DNA of 50,542 bases, taken from Endomicrobium sp. Its GTDB lineage: Bacteria; Elusimicrobiota; Endomicrobiia; Endomicrobiales; Endomicrobiaceae. Under the pieces are notes generated by a model. It ran no database searches. It was given only the letters and a program-made list of their open reading frames with translations, and had not been told where the DNA came from. How positions within the stretch are numbered: the first letter of the stretch is position 1; every line of letters begins with the position of its first letter. The position numbers and the translations under genes were made by a program. Shown here one piece after another: positions 41,968 to 50,542 of the stretch. The stretch spans positions 1 to 50,542 of the forward strand of contig JAISUD010000002.1 in assembly GCA_031272265.1 (NCBI GenBank), read 5' to 3'.

Positions 41968-43200
41968 ATGGAAAACAGTATAAAAATATTAGCTGATAAA
42001 TGTGTCGGATGTGGGATATGTGAAAGTGAATGTCCTTTTAGTGCGATTTCAATGCTTGAAAGGTCAGAAGAACATGCTAGGAAATTTAAACTTGCGGTTA
42101 TAGATTTAAACAAATGCACGTATTGTGGGGCATGTAAGCAAATTTGCAAATTTAGCGCAGTAGAACTGAAAAAATGCAGACCTCAGGCTGAAATTGATAA
42201 AAGTTTGTATAAAGGTGTATGGATTTACGCAGAGCAAAGGCACGGTAAGATTTCAAATATTGCGTATGAACTTTTAAGTGAAGGGCGAAGACTTGCGGAA
42301 AAACTTGGAACGTTTTTGGGTGCAGTTTTGATAGGCAGTAATATTAAATCAAAAGCTCAAGAGTTGATAGATAGAGGTGCAGATAAAGTTTACATTTGTG
42401 ACGACCCTGTTTTTGTTGAGTTTCAAGATGATCCTTATACTAGTATTTTAACTCAGCTCATAAAAAAAGAAAAACCAGAAATTATTTTAATGGGTGCCAC
42501 GAATATAGGACGTTCGTTTGCCTCAAGAGTCGCGGCGAAAATTCATACAGGTCTTACTGCAGACTGCACTTCATTAGAGATAGACACTGTGACAAAAAAT
42601 CTTCAACAGACAAGACCTGCTTTCGGCGGAAATATCATGGCGACTATTTTGACTTCAAGGCATCGTCCACAGATGTCTACAGTAAGACATAAAGTTTTCA
42701 AAGAAGCTAAAATAGAAACAGGTAGAAAAGGGGAAGTTATTGAATATAAAGTTGATGTAAAGACTTTGTTAAATAGAACGAAGTTTTTGGGTTTTATAAA
42801 AAGCGCTGTCAACTATGTCAATCTTCTTGAGGCGGAAATTATCGTATCCGGCGGAAGAGGACTTGGTAAACCAGAGGGTTTTAGGCTTATTGAAGAACTT
42901 GCTGAGTGTTTAGGCGGAGCGGTAGGTGCTTCAAGGGCAGCAGTTGACTCAGGTTGGATCCCTGATATACATCAAGTAGGTCAGACAGGTAAAACAGTTT
43001 CTCCTAAAGTTTATATTGCCTGCGGAATTTCCGGACAAATCCAACATAGAGTAGGTATGGGTTCGTCTGATATTATTATTGCAATAAATAAAGACGCGAC
43101 TTGCCCTATGATGCAGATTGCTTCTTATGCTTTGGAGGGCGATTTATATGAGATTATTCCAAATATAATAAAAGAAATAAAATCCTCTAAATCTGTTTAA
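41968..43200 (+). CDS. etfA: Electron transfer flavoprotein alpha subunit with N-terminal 2x[4Fe-4S] ferredoxin domain
   Basis: CVGCGICESECP and CTYCGACKQICK, then the EtfA body (IVSGGRGLGKPEGFRLIEELAECLGGAVGASRAAVDSGW...QVGQTGKTVSPKVYIACGISGQIQH). Confidence 0.94.
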   Translation: MENSIKILADKCVGCGICESECPFSAISMLERSEEHARKFKLAVIDLNKCTYCGACKQICKFSAVELKKCRPQAEIDKSLYKGVWIYAEQRHGKISNIAYELLSEGRRLAEKLGTFLGAVLIGSNIKSKAQELIDRGADKVYICDDPVFVEFQDDPYTSILTQLIKKEKPEIILMGATNIGRSFASRVAAKIHTGLTADCTSLEIDTVTKNLQQTRPAFGGNIMATILTSRHRPQMSTVRHKVFKEAKIETGRKGEVIEYKVDVKTLLNRTKFLGFIKSAVNYVNLLEAEIIVSGGRGLGKPEGFRLIEELAECLGGAVGASRAAVDSGWIPDIHQVGQTGKTVSPKVYIACGISGQIQHRVGMGSSDIIIAINKDATCPMMQIASYALEGDLYEIIPNIIKEIKSSKSV

Positions 43201-43297
43201 TGTTCAATAATATTTTGCTCTAAATTATTATGAAAATTTAACCTGTTACTGATTAATGTTTATTTAGTGTTAGTTAGTGTGGGTTGAAGGGGAGTGG

Positions 43298-44314
43298 ATG
43301 TTAAAAGTTTTAGTTACAGGCGCGAACGGTTTTGTTGGAAGTCATATTGTTGAAGCGTTGCTTAGCGCGAAATATTACGTCATATGTCCCGTGAGAAAAA
43401 CGTCAGATTTAAGGTGGATAAAAGGTTTGCCTGTAAGATATGAATACGGTGATTTGAGCGATAAGAATTTTTTAGAAAAGATTGTTAAAGATGCGGATAT
43501 TATTGTTCACTGCGCTGCTATTGTGCGTGCAGTAGTTAAAAGTGAATATTTTAAAATAAATGTAGGGATTACTAAAAACCTATGTGAAGTAGTTTTAAAT
43601 ATAAACCCCGGGTTAAAAAAGTTTATATTTATTTCTTCTCAGGCCGCCATGGGACCGTCATCTTCGGTTAATTTTAAGAAAATTACATATGAGGAAAATC
43701 CGATTTCAGATTATGGTTTGAGTAAGCTTATGGCAGAGAAAGAGATAAAAAAAATGTTTTACAAGAAGGTAGTTTATACAATTTTAAGACCCGCTGCCGT
43801 TTACGGACCAAGAGACAAAGATATATTTGTATTTTTCAACTTAGTGTATAAACATTTAAGACCCGTAACAACGATAAAAAGATTATTGCAACTTGTTTAT
43901 GTAAAAGACGTGGCAAATGCTGTGGCAGCTTGTTTGGAAAATAGAAAAACTAATAATAATATTTACTATCTTGCTGATTCCATTGCATATACATGGTCAG
44001 AAATAGGCAAGATTATATCATTTTCTGCCGGTGTAAAGACAATTCCGATTCCCATTCCTGATTTTGTTTTTAGATTTATTGGGATAGTGTCGGAAGTTTT
44101 GTCTTATGTAACTAAAAAACCTGCAGTATTAAACAGACAAAAAGTTATGGAAATACTTCAAAAATATTGGATTGCAGATACTGAGCTTTCCGAAAAAGAT
44201 TTAAATATTAGCTTTACTCCTCTTGAAGTTGCTTCTAAAATAACATATAATTGGTATTTTAATAACAGTTTTTCTAAATATTTTATTAGGAAAATTGACC
44301 TAAGAGGGAAATAA
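43298..44314 (+). CDS. NAD-dependent epimerase/dehydratase (extended SDR); candidate ceramide-pathway ketoreductase (CerR-like)
   Basis: LVTGANGFVGSHIVEALL, RKTSDLRWIKGLPVRYEYGDL, YGLSKLMAEK. ATG 43298 preceded by AAGGGGAG. Function inferred from the neighbouring gene. Confidence 0.8.
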   Translation: MLKVLVTGANGFVGSHIVEALLSAKYYVICPVRKTSDLRWIKGLPVRYEYGDLSDKNFLEKIVKDADIIVHCAAIVRAVVKSEYFKINVGITKNLCEVVLNINPGLKKFIFISSQAAMGPSSSVNFKKITYEENPISDYGLSKLMAEKEIKKMFYKKVVYTILRPAAVYGPRDKDIFVFFNLVYKHLRPVTTIKRLLQLVYVKDVANAVAACLENRKTNNNIYYLADSIAYTWSEIGKIISFSAGVKTIPIPIPDFVFRFIGIVSEVLSYVTKKPAVLNRQKVMEILQKYWIADTELSEKDLNISFTPLEVASKITYNWYFNNSFSKYFIRKIDLRGK

Positions 44315-45502
44315 ATGAATTTTGACATTTTTGGAAAATGTTTTAATTTTAAAGCCGCAACCGAGCTTAAAAAAATAGGTTTTTATCCGTATTTTCATAA
44401 AGTTGAATCTGTACAGGGACCGGAGATTATAGTTGACGGTAAAAAAAAGATAGTTGTTTGCTCTAATAACTACCTTGGGCTTGCAAATCACCCAAAAGTT
44501 ATTGAAGCTTCTATAACTGCCGCGAAAAAGTACGGTACCTCTTGCACGGGATCTAGATTTCTTAATGGAACTAATGATTTACACGAAAAAGTTGAGAAAA
44601 AATTTGCGAAATTTGTAGGTAAAGAAGAAGCTCTTCTTTTTACTACCGGGCATCATTCAAATTTAGGAGCTATTTCAAGCTTAGTAGGCAAAAATGAAGT
44701 TTTGATTACAGACAGATTAGATCATGCTTCAATTATAGACGGTTGTCGACTATCTTTTGGTGAGATGGCGAGATTTAGACACAATGATATGGCGGATCTT
44801 GAAAGACAACTTATTAAGTATCAAGGACGAGGTATGTTGATTGTAGTTGACGGAGTTTTTAGCATGGAAGGCGATATTGCAAATTTACCGGAAATCTCAA
44901 GGCTTGCAAAAAAATATGAAGCGAGAGTGTTTGTTGACGAAGCTCATTCCTTAGGAGTAATAGGTGAAAATGGAAAAGGAACCGGCGAATATTTTAATAT
45001 GGAAGAAGACATTGATGTGTTAATGGCTACGGCTTCCAAATCTTTAGCTTCTATTGGTGGGTTTATTGCAAGTAAGAGTGAAGTTATTGATTTCATCAAA
45101 CATAGTGCAAGAACGATGATTTTTACGGCAAGTCTTCCTCCTGCGTGTGTAGGAGCAATAGATGCTGCTCTGGATCTAGTTATTGCTGAACCTGAAAGGA
45201 GAACAAGACTTATAGAAACTTCTAAAAAAATGAGATCGGCTTTTAAATCAATGGGATATAACACAGGACATTCTCAATCTCCTATTATACCTTTAACTGT
45301 CGGCAGTGATTTTAGTGCTTTTAAGATGTGGAAAATGCTTTTTGACGAAGGAATTTTTGCTTCTCCTGTTGTTACTCCGGCAGTACCTGAAGGGAATTCT
45401 ATAGTCAGAACAAGTTATATGGCCACTCATTCTGACGACAACTTGAATTTTATTCTTGAAAAATTTAAAAAAGTCGGGAAACAGCTTGGTATACTAGGTT
45501 AA
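44315..45502 (+). CDS. PLP-dependent alpha-oxoamine synthase, serine palmitoyltransferase-like (AONS/KBL family)
   Basis: GFYPYFHKVESVQGPEIIVDGKKKIVVCSNNYLGLANHPKV, TGSRFLNGTNDLHEKVE, DHASIIDGCRLSFG, VDGVFSMEGDIANLPEI, VDEAHSLGVIGENG, IRTSYMATH. Confidence 0.85.
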   Translation: MNFDIFGKCFNFKAATELKKIGFYPYFHKVESVQGPEIIVDGKKKIVVCSNNYLGLANHPKVIEASITAAKKYGTSCTGSRFLNGTNDLHEKVEKKFAKFVGKEEALLFTTGHHSNLGAISSLVGKNEVLITDRLDHASIIDGCRLSFGEMARFRHNDMADLERQLIKYQGRGMLIVVDGVFSMEGDIANLPEISRLAKKYEARVFVDEAHSLGVIGENGKGTGEYFNMEEDIDVLMATASKSLASIGGFIASKSEVIDFIKHSARTMIFTASLPPACVGAIDAALDLVIAEPERRTRLIETSKKMRSAFKSMGYNTGHSQSPIIPLTVGSDFSAFKMWKMLFDEGIFASPVVTPAVPEGNSIVRTSYMATHSDDNLNFILEKFKKVGKQLGILG

Positions 45503-45542
45503 ATGTGTAAATAATAAATACAAGAGGGACTAGTATATAATA

Positions 45543-46658
45543 ATGAAAGTGGTCAAAGTAGACACTAAAAAGCATTTCAAGGAATTTGTTCACTTTCCTT
45601 GGAAAATTTATTCAAAAAACAGTCCATGGGTACCGCCGTTAATTTCTAGTATTATAAATATCCTTTCAGGAGATAAAAATCCTTTCTGGTGGCATGCAAA
45701 AAGACAGCTTTTTCTAGCTTATAATGACAGCAACAATGTTATCGGCAGAATTATGGCGATAATAGATTACAACTATATAAGTTTTCAGAAAAATAAGTGT
45801 GGTTTTTTTGGATTTTTTGAATGCTTTGATGATAGCGCAGCAGCGAGAGCACTTTTTTCAGTAGCAGAGAATTGGCTTAAAGAACAAGGTATGTATAAGA
45901 TGATGGGTCCTATGAATCCGTCCACAAACGACGAATGTGGATTTTTAATGGAAGGATTTGAAATATCGCCGAGTCTTATGATGTCTTATACTCCTCAATA
46001 TTACCTACGACTTGCTGAACAGAGTGGTCTTAGGAAAGTAAAAGAACTCTATGCTTATGATATGGATGTTGCAGATGATTCAAGGGTTCCCAGACTTGAA
46101 AAAGCGGTAGCTATAGCAAAAAGAAAACTTCCGACGCTTAAAGTAGAAACTATACGGGAAAATGCTTCATTTGAAAAATATTTAAAAGCTATAATATCAG
46201 TATATAACCGGGCTTGGGAAAAAAATTGGGGCTTTGTCCCGTGGAGCGACGAAGAGTTTGTTGAAATTGCTTCAAAATTAAAAATGTTTATGGATCCGGA
46301 TATGGTGATAATGGCGACAGTAGCAGACGTTCCTATAGGAGTACTTATTTCTTTGCCGGATTACAATCAAGTTTTAAAAAAACTTGACGGCAAACTTCTA
46401 CCTTTTGGAATCTTAAAATTTTTACATTATAGGAAAAAAATTGACAGTTTGAGACTTATGATTATGGGTGTTTTAGAGGAATATAGACGCAAAGGTATTG
46501 AAGCGGCTATGTATGAAAAAGGTCTAAAAAATGCGATTAAAAATGGTTATAAACACTGTGAACTTTCATGGGTACTTGACGATAATATAATGACGCAGCG
46601 CACTGTAGAAATGATGAATGGCAAGGTATATAAAAAATATGCTGTGTACAGTAATTAA
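45543..46658 (+). CDS. GNAT-fold acyltransferase-like protein (about 371 aa); candidate N-acyltransferase
   Basis: FPWKIYSKNSPWVPPL, GRIMAIIDYNY, GFFGFFECFDD, GPMNPSTNDECGFLMEGFEISPSLMMSYTPQYY, LMIMGVLEEYRRKGIEAAMYEKGLKNA. Confidence 0.75.
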   Translation: MKVVKVDTKKHFKEFVHFPWKIYSKNSPWVPPLISSIINILSGDKNPFWWHAKRQLFLAYNDSNNVIGRIMAIIDYNYISFQKNKCGFFGFFECFDDSAAARALFSVAENWLKEQGMYKMMGPMNPSTNDECGFLMEGFEISPSLMMSYTPQYYLRLAEQSGLRKVKELYAYDMDVADDSRVPRLEKAVAIAKRKLPTLKVETIRENASFEKYLKAIISVYNRAWEKNWGFVPWSDEEFVEIASKLKMFMDPDMVIMATVADVPIGVLISLPDYNQVLKKLDGKLLPFGILKFLHYRKKIDSLRLMIMGVLEEYRRKGIEAAMYEKGLKNAIKNGYKHCELSWVLDDNIMTQRTVEMMNGKVYKKYAVYSN

Positions 46659-46897
46659 GATTTTGCTGGTATTTTTTGAGGTCATCTTTAAATCTGTGAT
46701 AACGTGTTTATTCGTGTCTTATTATTGCAGTAAATGTAGTTTACTATGCAATATTTCTTTTTAATTATCCCGATTATCCCAAAAATCCCGAAGGAATAGA
46801 GGAAAGAACGTAAAATATACTAAAAGAAAAAACTCTCTATATGAGGTTTTAAGCGAATTATTTTTGTTTTATGTGATCGCTTTTGCAAAGTAATATA

Positions 46898-49800
46898 ATG
46901 TATTTAAAGAAATTAGAAGTTAGTGGTTTTAAGTCATTTGCTGACAAAACAGTATTGGAATTTGGACTTGGGATTTCAGGTATTATAGGCCCTAATGGAT
47001 GTGGTAAATCTAATATATCGGATTCTATACGCTGGTGTCTTGGAGAGCAGAGATCAAAGTCAATGAGAAGTTCTAATATGCAAGAAGTGATATTTAGCGG
47101 TACTCAAACAAGGAGTGCCGGTGGAATGGCTGAAGTTTCTCTTACTTTTGACAATTCGCAGAGTATTTTGCCTGTAAAATATTCCGAAGTTACCGTAACA
47201 AGAAGATTGTTTAGAAGCGGCGAGAGTGAGTATTTTATAAATAGAAACCAGTGCAGACTTAAAGACATAAGAGATATGTTTTTGGATACAGGATTAGGTT
47301 CTGACACTTATTCAGTAATTGAGCATGGTAAAGTTGATCTTTTGGTTACGGCAAGACCTGAGAACAGAAGAGAATTATTTGAAGAAGTTGCCGGGGTTGC
47401 GAAATATAAAATAAGAAGAGAAGAAACTCTGAGAAAACTTGAGAAAATAGACACAGATATATCTCGCTTGTCTGATATTCTTACAATACATAAACAGCAG
47501 ATAACAGCTTTAGATGCGGCTGCGAAAAAAGCAAAACAGTATAAGAAGTGTCAGGACGATCTTGCAAAATATGAAATCTTCTATCTGGTGCGCTCTATAA
47601 CATTTAATAAATTTGAAATAGAAGAATTAAAAAAGGAATTGGATCCTAAGGTAGAAGATTTCCGGTTAAATAACGCTTTGTCTGTGCAAGTTGAGGCGGA
47701 AATTCAGAAATTGCGTTTTAGTCTAGGCGAAATGAACGAACAATATTTAAATATAAATAAGGATTTAAGCGAAATAAAGACACAAAAAAGTGTTGCTGAA
47801 CAGGTAATTCAACATGCAACTCAGCGTGAAACTGAAATAAAATCAGAGCAAACGATACTTGAAAAAGAACTTGTAATAAACCGTGACAAAGCTGTTCATA
47901 TGGATGAGCAACTTGAGCAATTAAATATTAGTGACGATTCTTTTAAGAGCGGAGTGAAACTTTTGGAAGCTATTTATATAGAAAAGGAGCAGCAATATAA
48001 TTCGTTAAAAGTAAAATTTTCTGAACTTGAATCAAAAAAAAATTCAATCCGAATTAAAGTTTCGGAAATTGAGTCTGAAAAAAAACGACTTCTTAAATTA
48101 AAAGAAGAGCTTGCAGAGACAAAAATACGGCTGAATTCGGACACAGTTTCTTTACAAAAGTTAATAACAAGACTTGAAAGTGTTGTGGGTTCTACGAATC
48201 AGGAAATTGTAAAGATTGAAGCCGAACTTAGTGCTAAGAACGAATCATTTCAGTCGCTTAAAATTAAGCAAGAAGAAGTGAATAAAACTATTTTGGAGAA
48301 CAGCAGGGAAATAAAAACTCTTAACAATGATTTGTCCAAATATAAAGATATTTTCGCTTCCAACGACGCTCGTATAATCACTTTAAGAGAGTTTGATTAT
48401 CAGGATCCTGTTAGATCGTCTATAAGAACTGTGTTGAGTTTGGGCAATGTTGCGAGAGGACCTGTAAGTAGTTTAATTGATCTTGAGGAAAATAAGTATG
48501 AGCTTATAGCAGCGGCTTTAGGCGAGAAATTAAATTATCTTGTGTGCGAAACTTTAGAGAAAGCTGAATATGCTATTAAATTTTTGGAAAACAATAATTT
48601 AAGCAGACTTTCGTTTGTAATTGTTGAAAAAATTTCTGATTCTTATAAAAATGGTAATCTAGGACCTCCTTCTGGATATTTTGAACTTGTAAAATATTTG
48701 AGATATGAGCCGTGTGACGAAAAAGTAATCCGTTTCATATGTTCTGACGCTCTTGTTTATGGCAATAGAGTTTACGGAAACGTCGTGGTTCAAGGTGGAG
48801 GAAAGATATTTTTTGAAAAACCGATACTTGTTGAAGAGCAAATAAAAAAACTTAACAGGGAATCTAAAGAAATAAGACGGAACATTTCTGATATACAGTT
48901 TAAAATAGAGCAGATAGATAAGTATCAAAAGAATCTTTTAACTGAGAAAGAAAAATTGGATTTTGACATAATGAAAATCAAAATGCAAATTGACGGGGAA
49001 CATGTTCGGATTGTAGAAAAAAGGAACGATATAAACGTTGTTATTGGGGAAATAAATAGACATAAAGAGGAGATAAATTGTAAAAACTTAGAATCTATAT
49101 CTTTTGACGAAAGAATATCTGTTTTTGAAACAGAAATTTCGGATTATGAGAAAAAAGAGAATGAACTTTATAAGGAATTAAAGACGGTTGAAAACGACAT
49201 ATTTTTAATGAGAAAAGAAGAAGAAGTTGTCGCTCCTGTAATGATGGAGGCGAGAATTAATTGGAATAAAAAGATTGCTGAACTTGAGAATAGAAACAGA
49301 GAGCAACAGTACATTGTTGATAATGTTGCTAATTTTAGAAATCGGATAAGCCATGTCCAGCTTAAAATTACGGAAAACAATAAAAAGATTTCCGAATTAT
49401 TTGCTTCCCGACAAAAGGAAACTGCAAGAATACAGCAGTTGTGCGACGAAGAGTCTAAGAAAGAATCTGGAATGCAAGTTTTTTTAGCGGATAAACAGAC
49501 AGTTCAAACCGCGCTGGATATAAAGACAAACGAATTGCGCGATCTGCAAAACAAAGCGAATGATTTAAAAATCAGAATAAATACTATGCAGATTGATATA
49601 AAGAATTTTGAATTTCAGAAAAGCGATTCAGAGAAAAAGCTTATGGATATGTATGGAAAAAATTATGAGGAAATTAAAAACGATTTTGGCGATAATATTA
49701 AAGAAGTAGATGATGAAGAAATTAAACAGATAAAGAAAAAAATTGAGTTTTTAGGTTCTGTGAATCTTGCTGCACAAGAGGAATACGACGCTTTGGAGCA

Positions 49801-50362
49801 AAAATATAATTCCATTTTGGTGCAGCAAAATGATTTGTTGAAATCTAAAGAGGACTTATATGAAATTATAAAGAAAATTAATAGGTCCACTGCGGAAAAT
49901 TTTGAGAAGACTTTTGGTCTTGTGAAAGAGAATTTCAGAAAACTTTATGTGAAACTTTTTGGTGGTGGGGAGGCGAACTTAATTCTTAATAAAAAGAATG
50001 ATTTGCTTGAAAGTGGAATTGATATTTTCGCGCAACCTCCGGGGAAGAAATTACAGAGTATCTCGCTTTGTTCTGGTGGAGAAAAAGCTCTAACTGCTGT
50101 TGCTTTAATTTTTGCTTTTTTTATGGTCAAACCTTCGCCTTTTTGTATTTTAGACGAAGTTGATGCTTCATTAGACGACGCGAACGTGGACAGGTACAAT
50201 GCTATGATTAGGGAGTTTTCTGCGAAAACGCAGTTTTTAGTTGTTACACATAACAAACGTACAATGGAAATGGCGGACACTCTTTACGGCGTAACAATGG
50301 AGGAATATGGTATTTCAAAAATAATATCCGTGAGAATTAGCAAACAAGATAATGCGCAATAG
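46898..50362 (+). CDS. smc: Chromosome segregation protein SMC
   Basis: MYLKKLEVSGFKSFADKT, IIGPNGCGKSNISDSIRWCLGEQ, long coiled coils with hinge, LCSGGEKALTAVALIFAFF, CILDEVDASLDDANVDRY. ATG 46898 preferred over TTG 46883. Confidence 0.96.
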   Translation: MYLKKLEVSGFKSFADKTVLEFGLGISGIIGPNGCGKSNISDSIRWCLGEQRSKSMRSSNMQEVIFSGTQTRSAGGMAEVSLTFDNSQSILPVKYSEVTVTRRLFRSGESEYFINRNQCRLKDIRDMFLDTGLGSDTYSVIEHGKVDLLVTARPENRRELFEEVAGVAKYKIRREETLRKLEKIDTDISRLSDILTIHKQQITALDAAAKKAKQYKKCQDDLAKYEIFYLVRSITFNKFEIEELKKELDPKVEDFRLNNALSVQVEAEIQKLRFSLGEMNEQYLNINKDLSEIKTQKSVAEQVIQHATQRETEIKSEQTILEKELVINRDKAVHMDEQLEQLNISDDSFKSGVKLLEAIYIEKEQQYNSLKVKFSELESKKNSIRIKVSEIESEKKRLLKLKEELAETKIRLNSDTVSLQKLITRLESVVGSTNQEIVKIEAELSAKNESFQSLKIKQEEVNKTILENSREIKTLNNDLSKYKDIFASNDARIITLREFDYQDPVRSSIRTVLSLGNVARGPVSSLIDLEENKYELIAAALGEKLNYLVCETLEKAEYAIKFLENNNLSRLSFVIVEKISDSYKNGNLGPPSGYFELVKYLRYEPCDEKVIRFICSDALVYGNRVYGNVVVQGGGKIFFEKPILVEEQIKKLNRESKEIRRNISDIQFKIEQIDKYQKNLLTEKEKLDFDIMKIKMQIDGEHVRIVEKRNDINVVIGEINRHKEEINCKNLESISFDERISVFETEISDYEKKENELYKELKTVENDIFLMRKEEEVVAPVMMEARINWNKKIAELENRNREQQYIVDNVANFRNRISHVQLKITENNKKISELFASRQKETARIQQLCDEESKKESGMQVFLADKQTVQTALDIKTNELRDLQNKANDLKIRINTMQIDIKNFEFQKSDSEKKLMDMYGKNYEEIKNDFGDNIKEVDDEEIKQIKKKIEFLGSVNLAAQEEYDALEQKYNSILVQQNDLLKSKEDLYEIIKKINRSTAENFEKTFGLVKENFRKLYVKLFGGGEANLILNKKNDLLESGIDIFAQPPGKKLQSISLCSGGEKALTAVALIFAFFMVKPSPFCILDEVDASLDDANVDRYNAMIREFSAKTQFLVVTHNKRTMEMADTLYGVTMEEYGISKIISVRISKQDNAQ

Positions 50363-50542
50363 TATGTTTTTTGTTGTTTATATTTAAAAGGATTGTATTG
50401 TAGGGTCAATAATTTAACCTTTTGCTAAGGAGATATTATTCATTATTTTGGAAGGTTTATGGAACTCGGTATCTATGTTTAGCTGACTTATACATTGTTT
50501 GATTATTTCGGTTTCTTTGGATTTGTTTGCGATTCCAAAAGG

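Noticed and set aside
44315-45502. Calling the AOS enzyme BioF (8-amino-7-oxononanoate synthase)
   Set aside because: No biotin genes adjacent, and sequence motifs and neighbours fit an SPT-like (or Kbl) enzyme better.
46764-46791. ATTATCCCGATTATCCCAAAAATCCC micro-repeat upstream of smc
   Set aside because: Two to three very short units with no known motif. Insufficient evidence for a regulatory role.
1-50542. CRISPR arrays, transposases, prophage genes, rRNA operons
   Set aside because: None recognisable on reading the sequence and ORF track.

Overview
This is a compact, AT-rich bacterial chromosomal window. Gene content and the mix of intact operons with an eroded gene suggest a host-associated Endomicrobium/Elusimicrobia-type genome, but that taxonomy is inference. 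From left to right: (i) a three-gene operon resembling an anti-phage defence locus, cut by the left window edge (SMC/TrlF-like ATPase, AlbA_2+HATPase protein, type III Res-like helicase-nuclease); (ii) ssrA (tmRNA) and tadA on the minus strand; (iii) malic enzyme, class I fumarase alpha/beta, coaX, bamA, fabZ, rpmB, recG, a MATE transporter; (iv) hisDBHAFI; (v) accD, folC, an LptD/OstA-like protein, tRNA-Ser(CGA), coaD, a shortened prepilin peptidase, an NAD-type isocitrate dehydrogenase, ackA; (vi) rpmF-plsX-fabH-fabD-fabG-acpP-fabF followed by an eroded rnc; (vii) acyl-CoA dehydrogenase, etfB, ferredoxin-domain etfA; (viii) an SDR, serine-palmitoyltransferase-like and GNAT trio that looks like a sphingolipid/ceramide cassette; (ix) smc. 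The most notable observations are a tmRNA whose readable tag frame is 47 codons with a hydrophobic segment, the defence-like operon, the candidate sphingolipid cassette, the rnc pseudogene, and a prepilin peptidase lacking the cysteine-rich domain. No CRISPR array, IS element or rRNA was seen.
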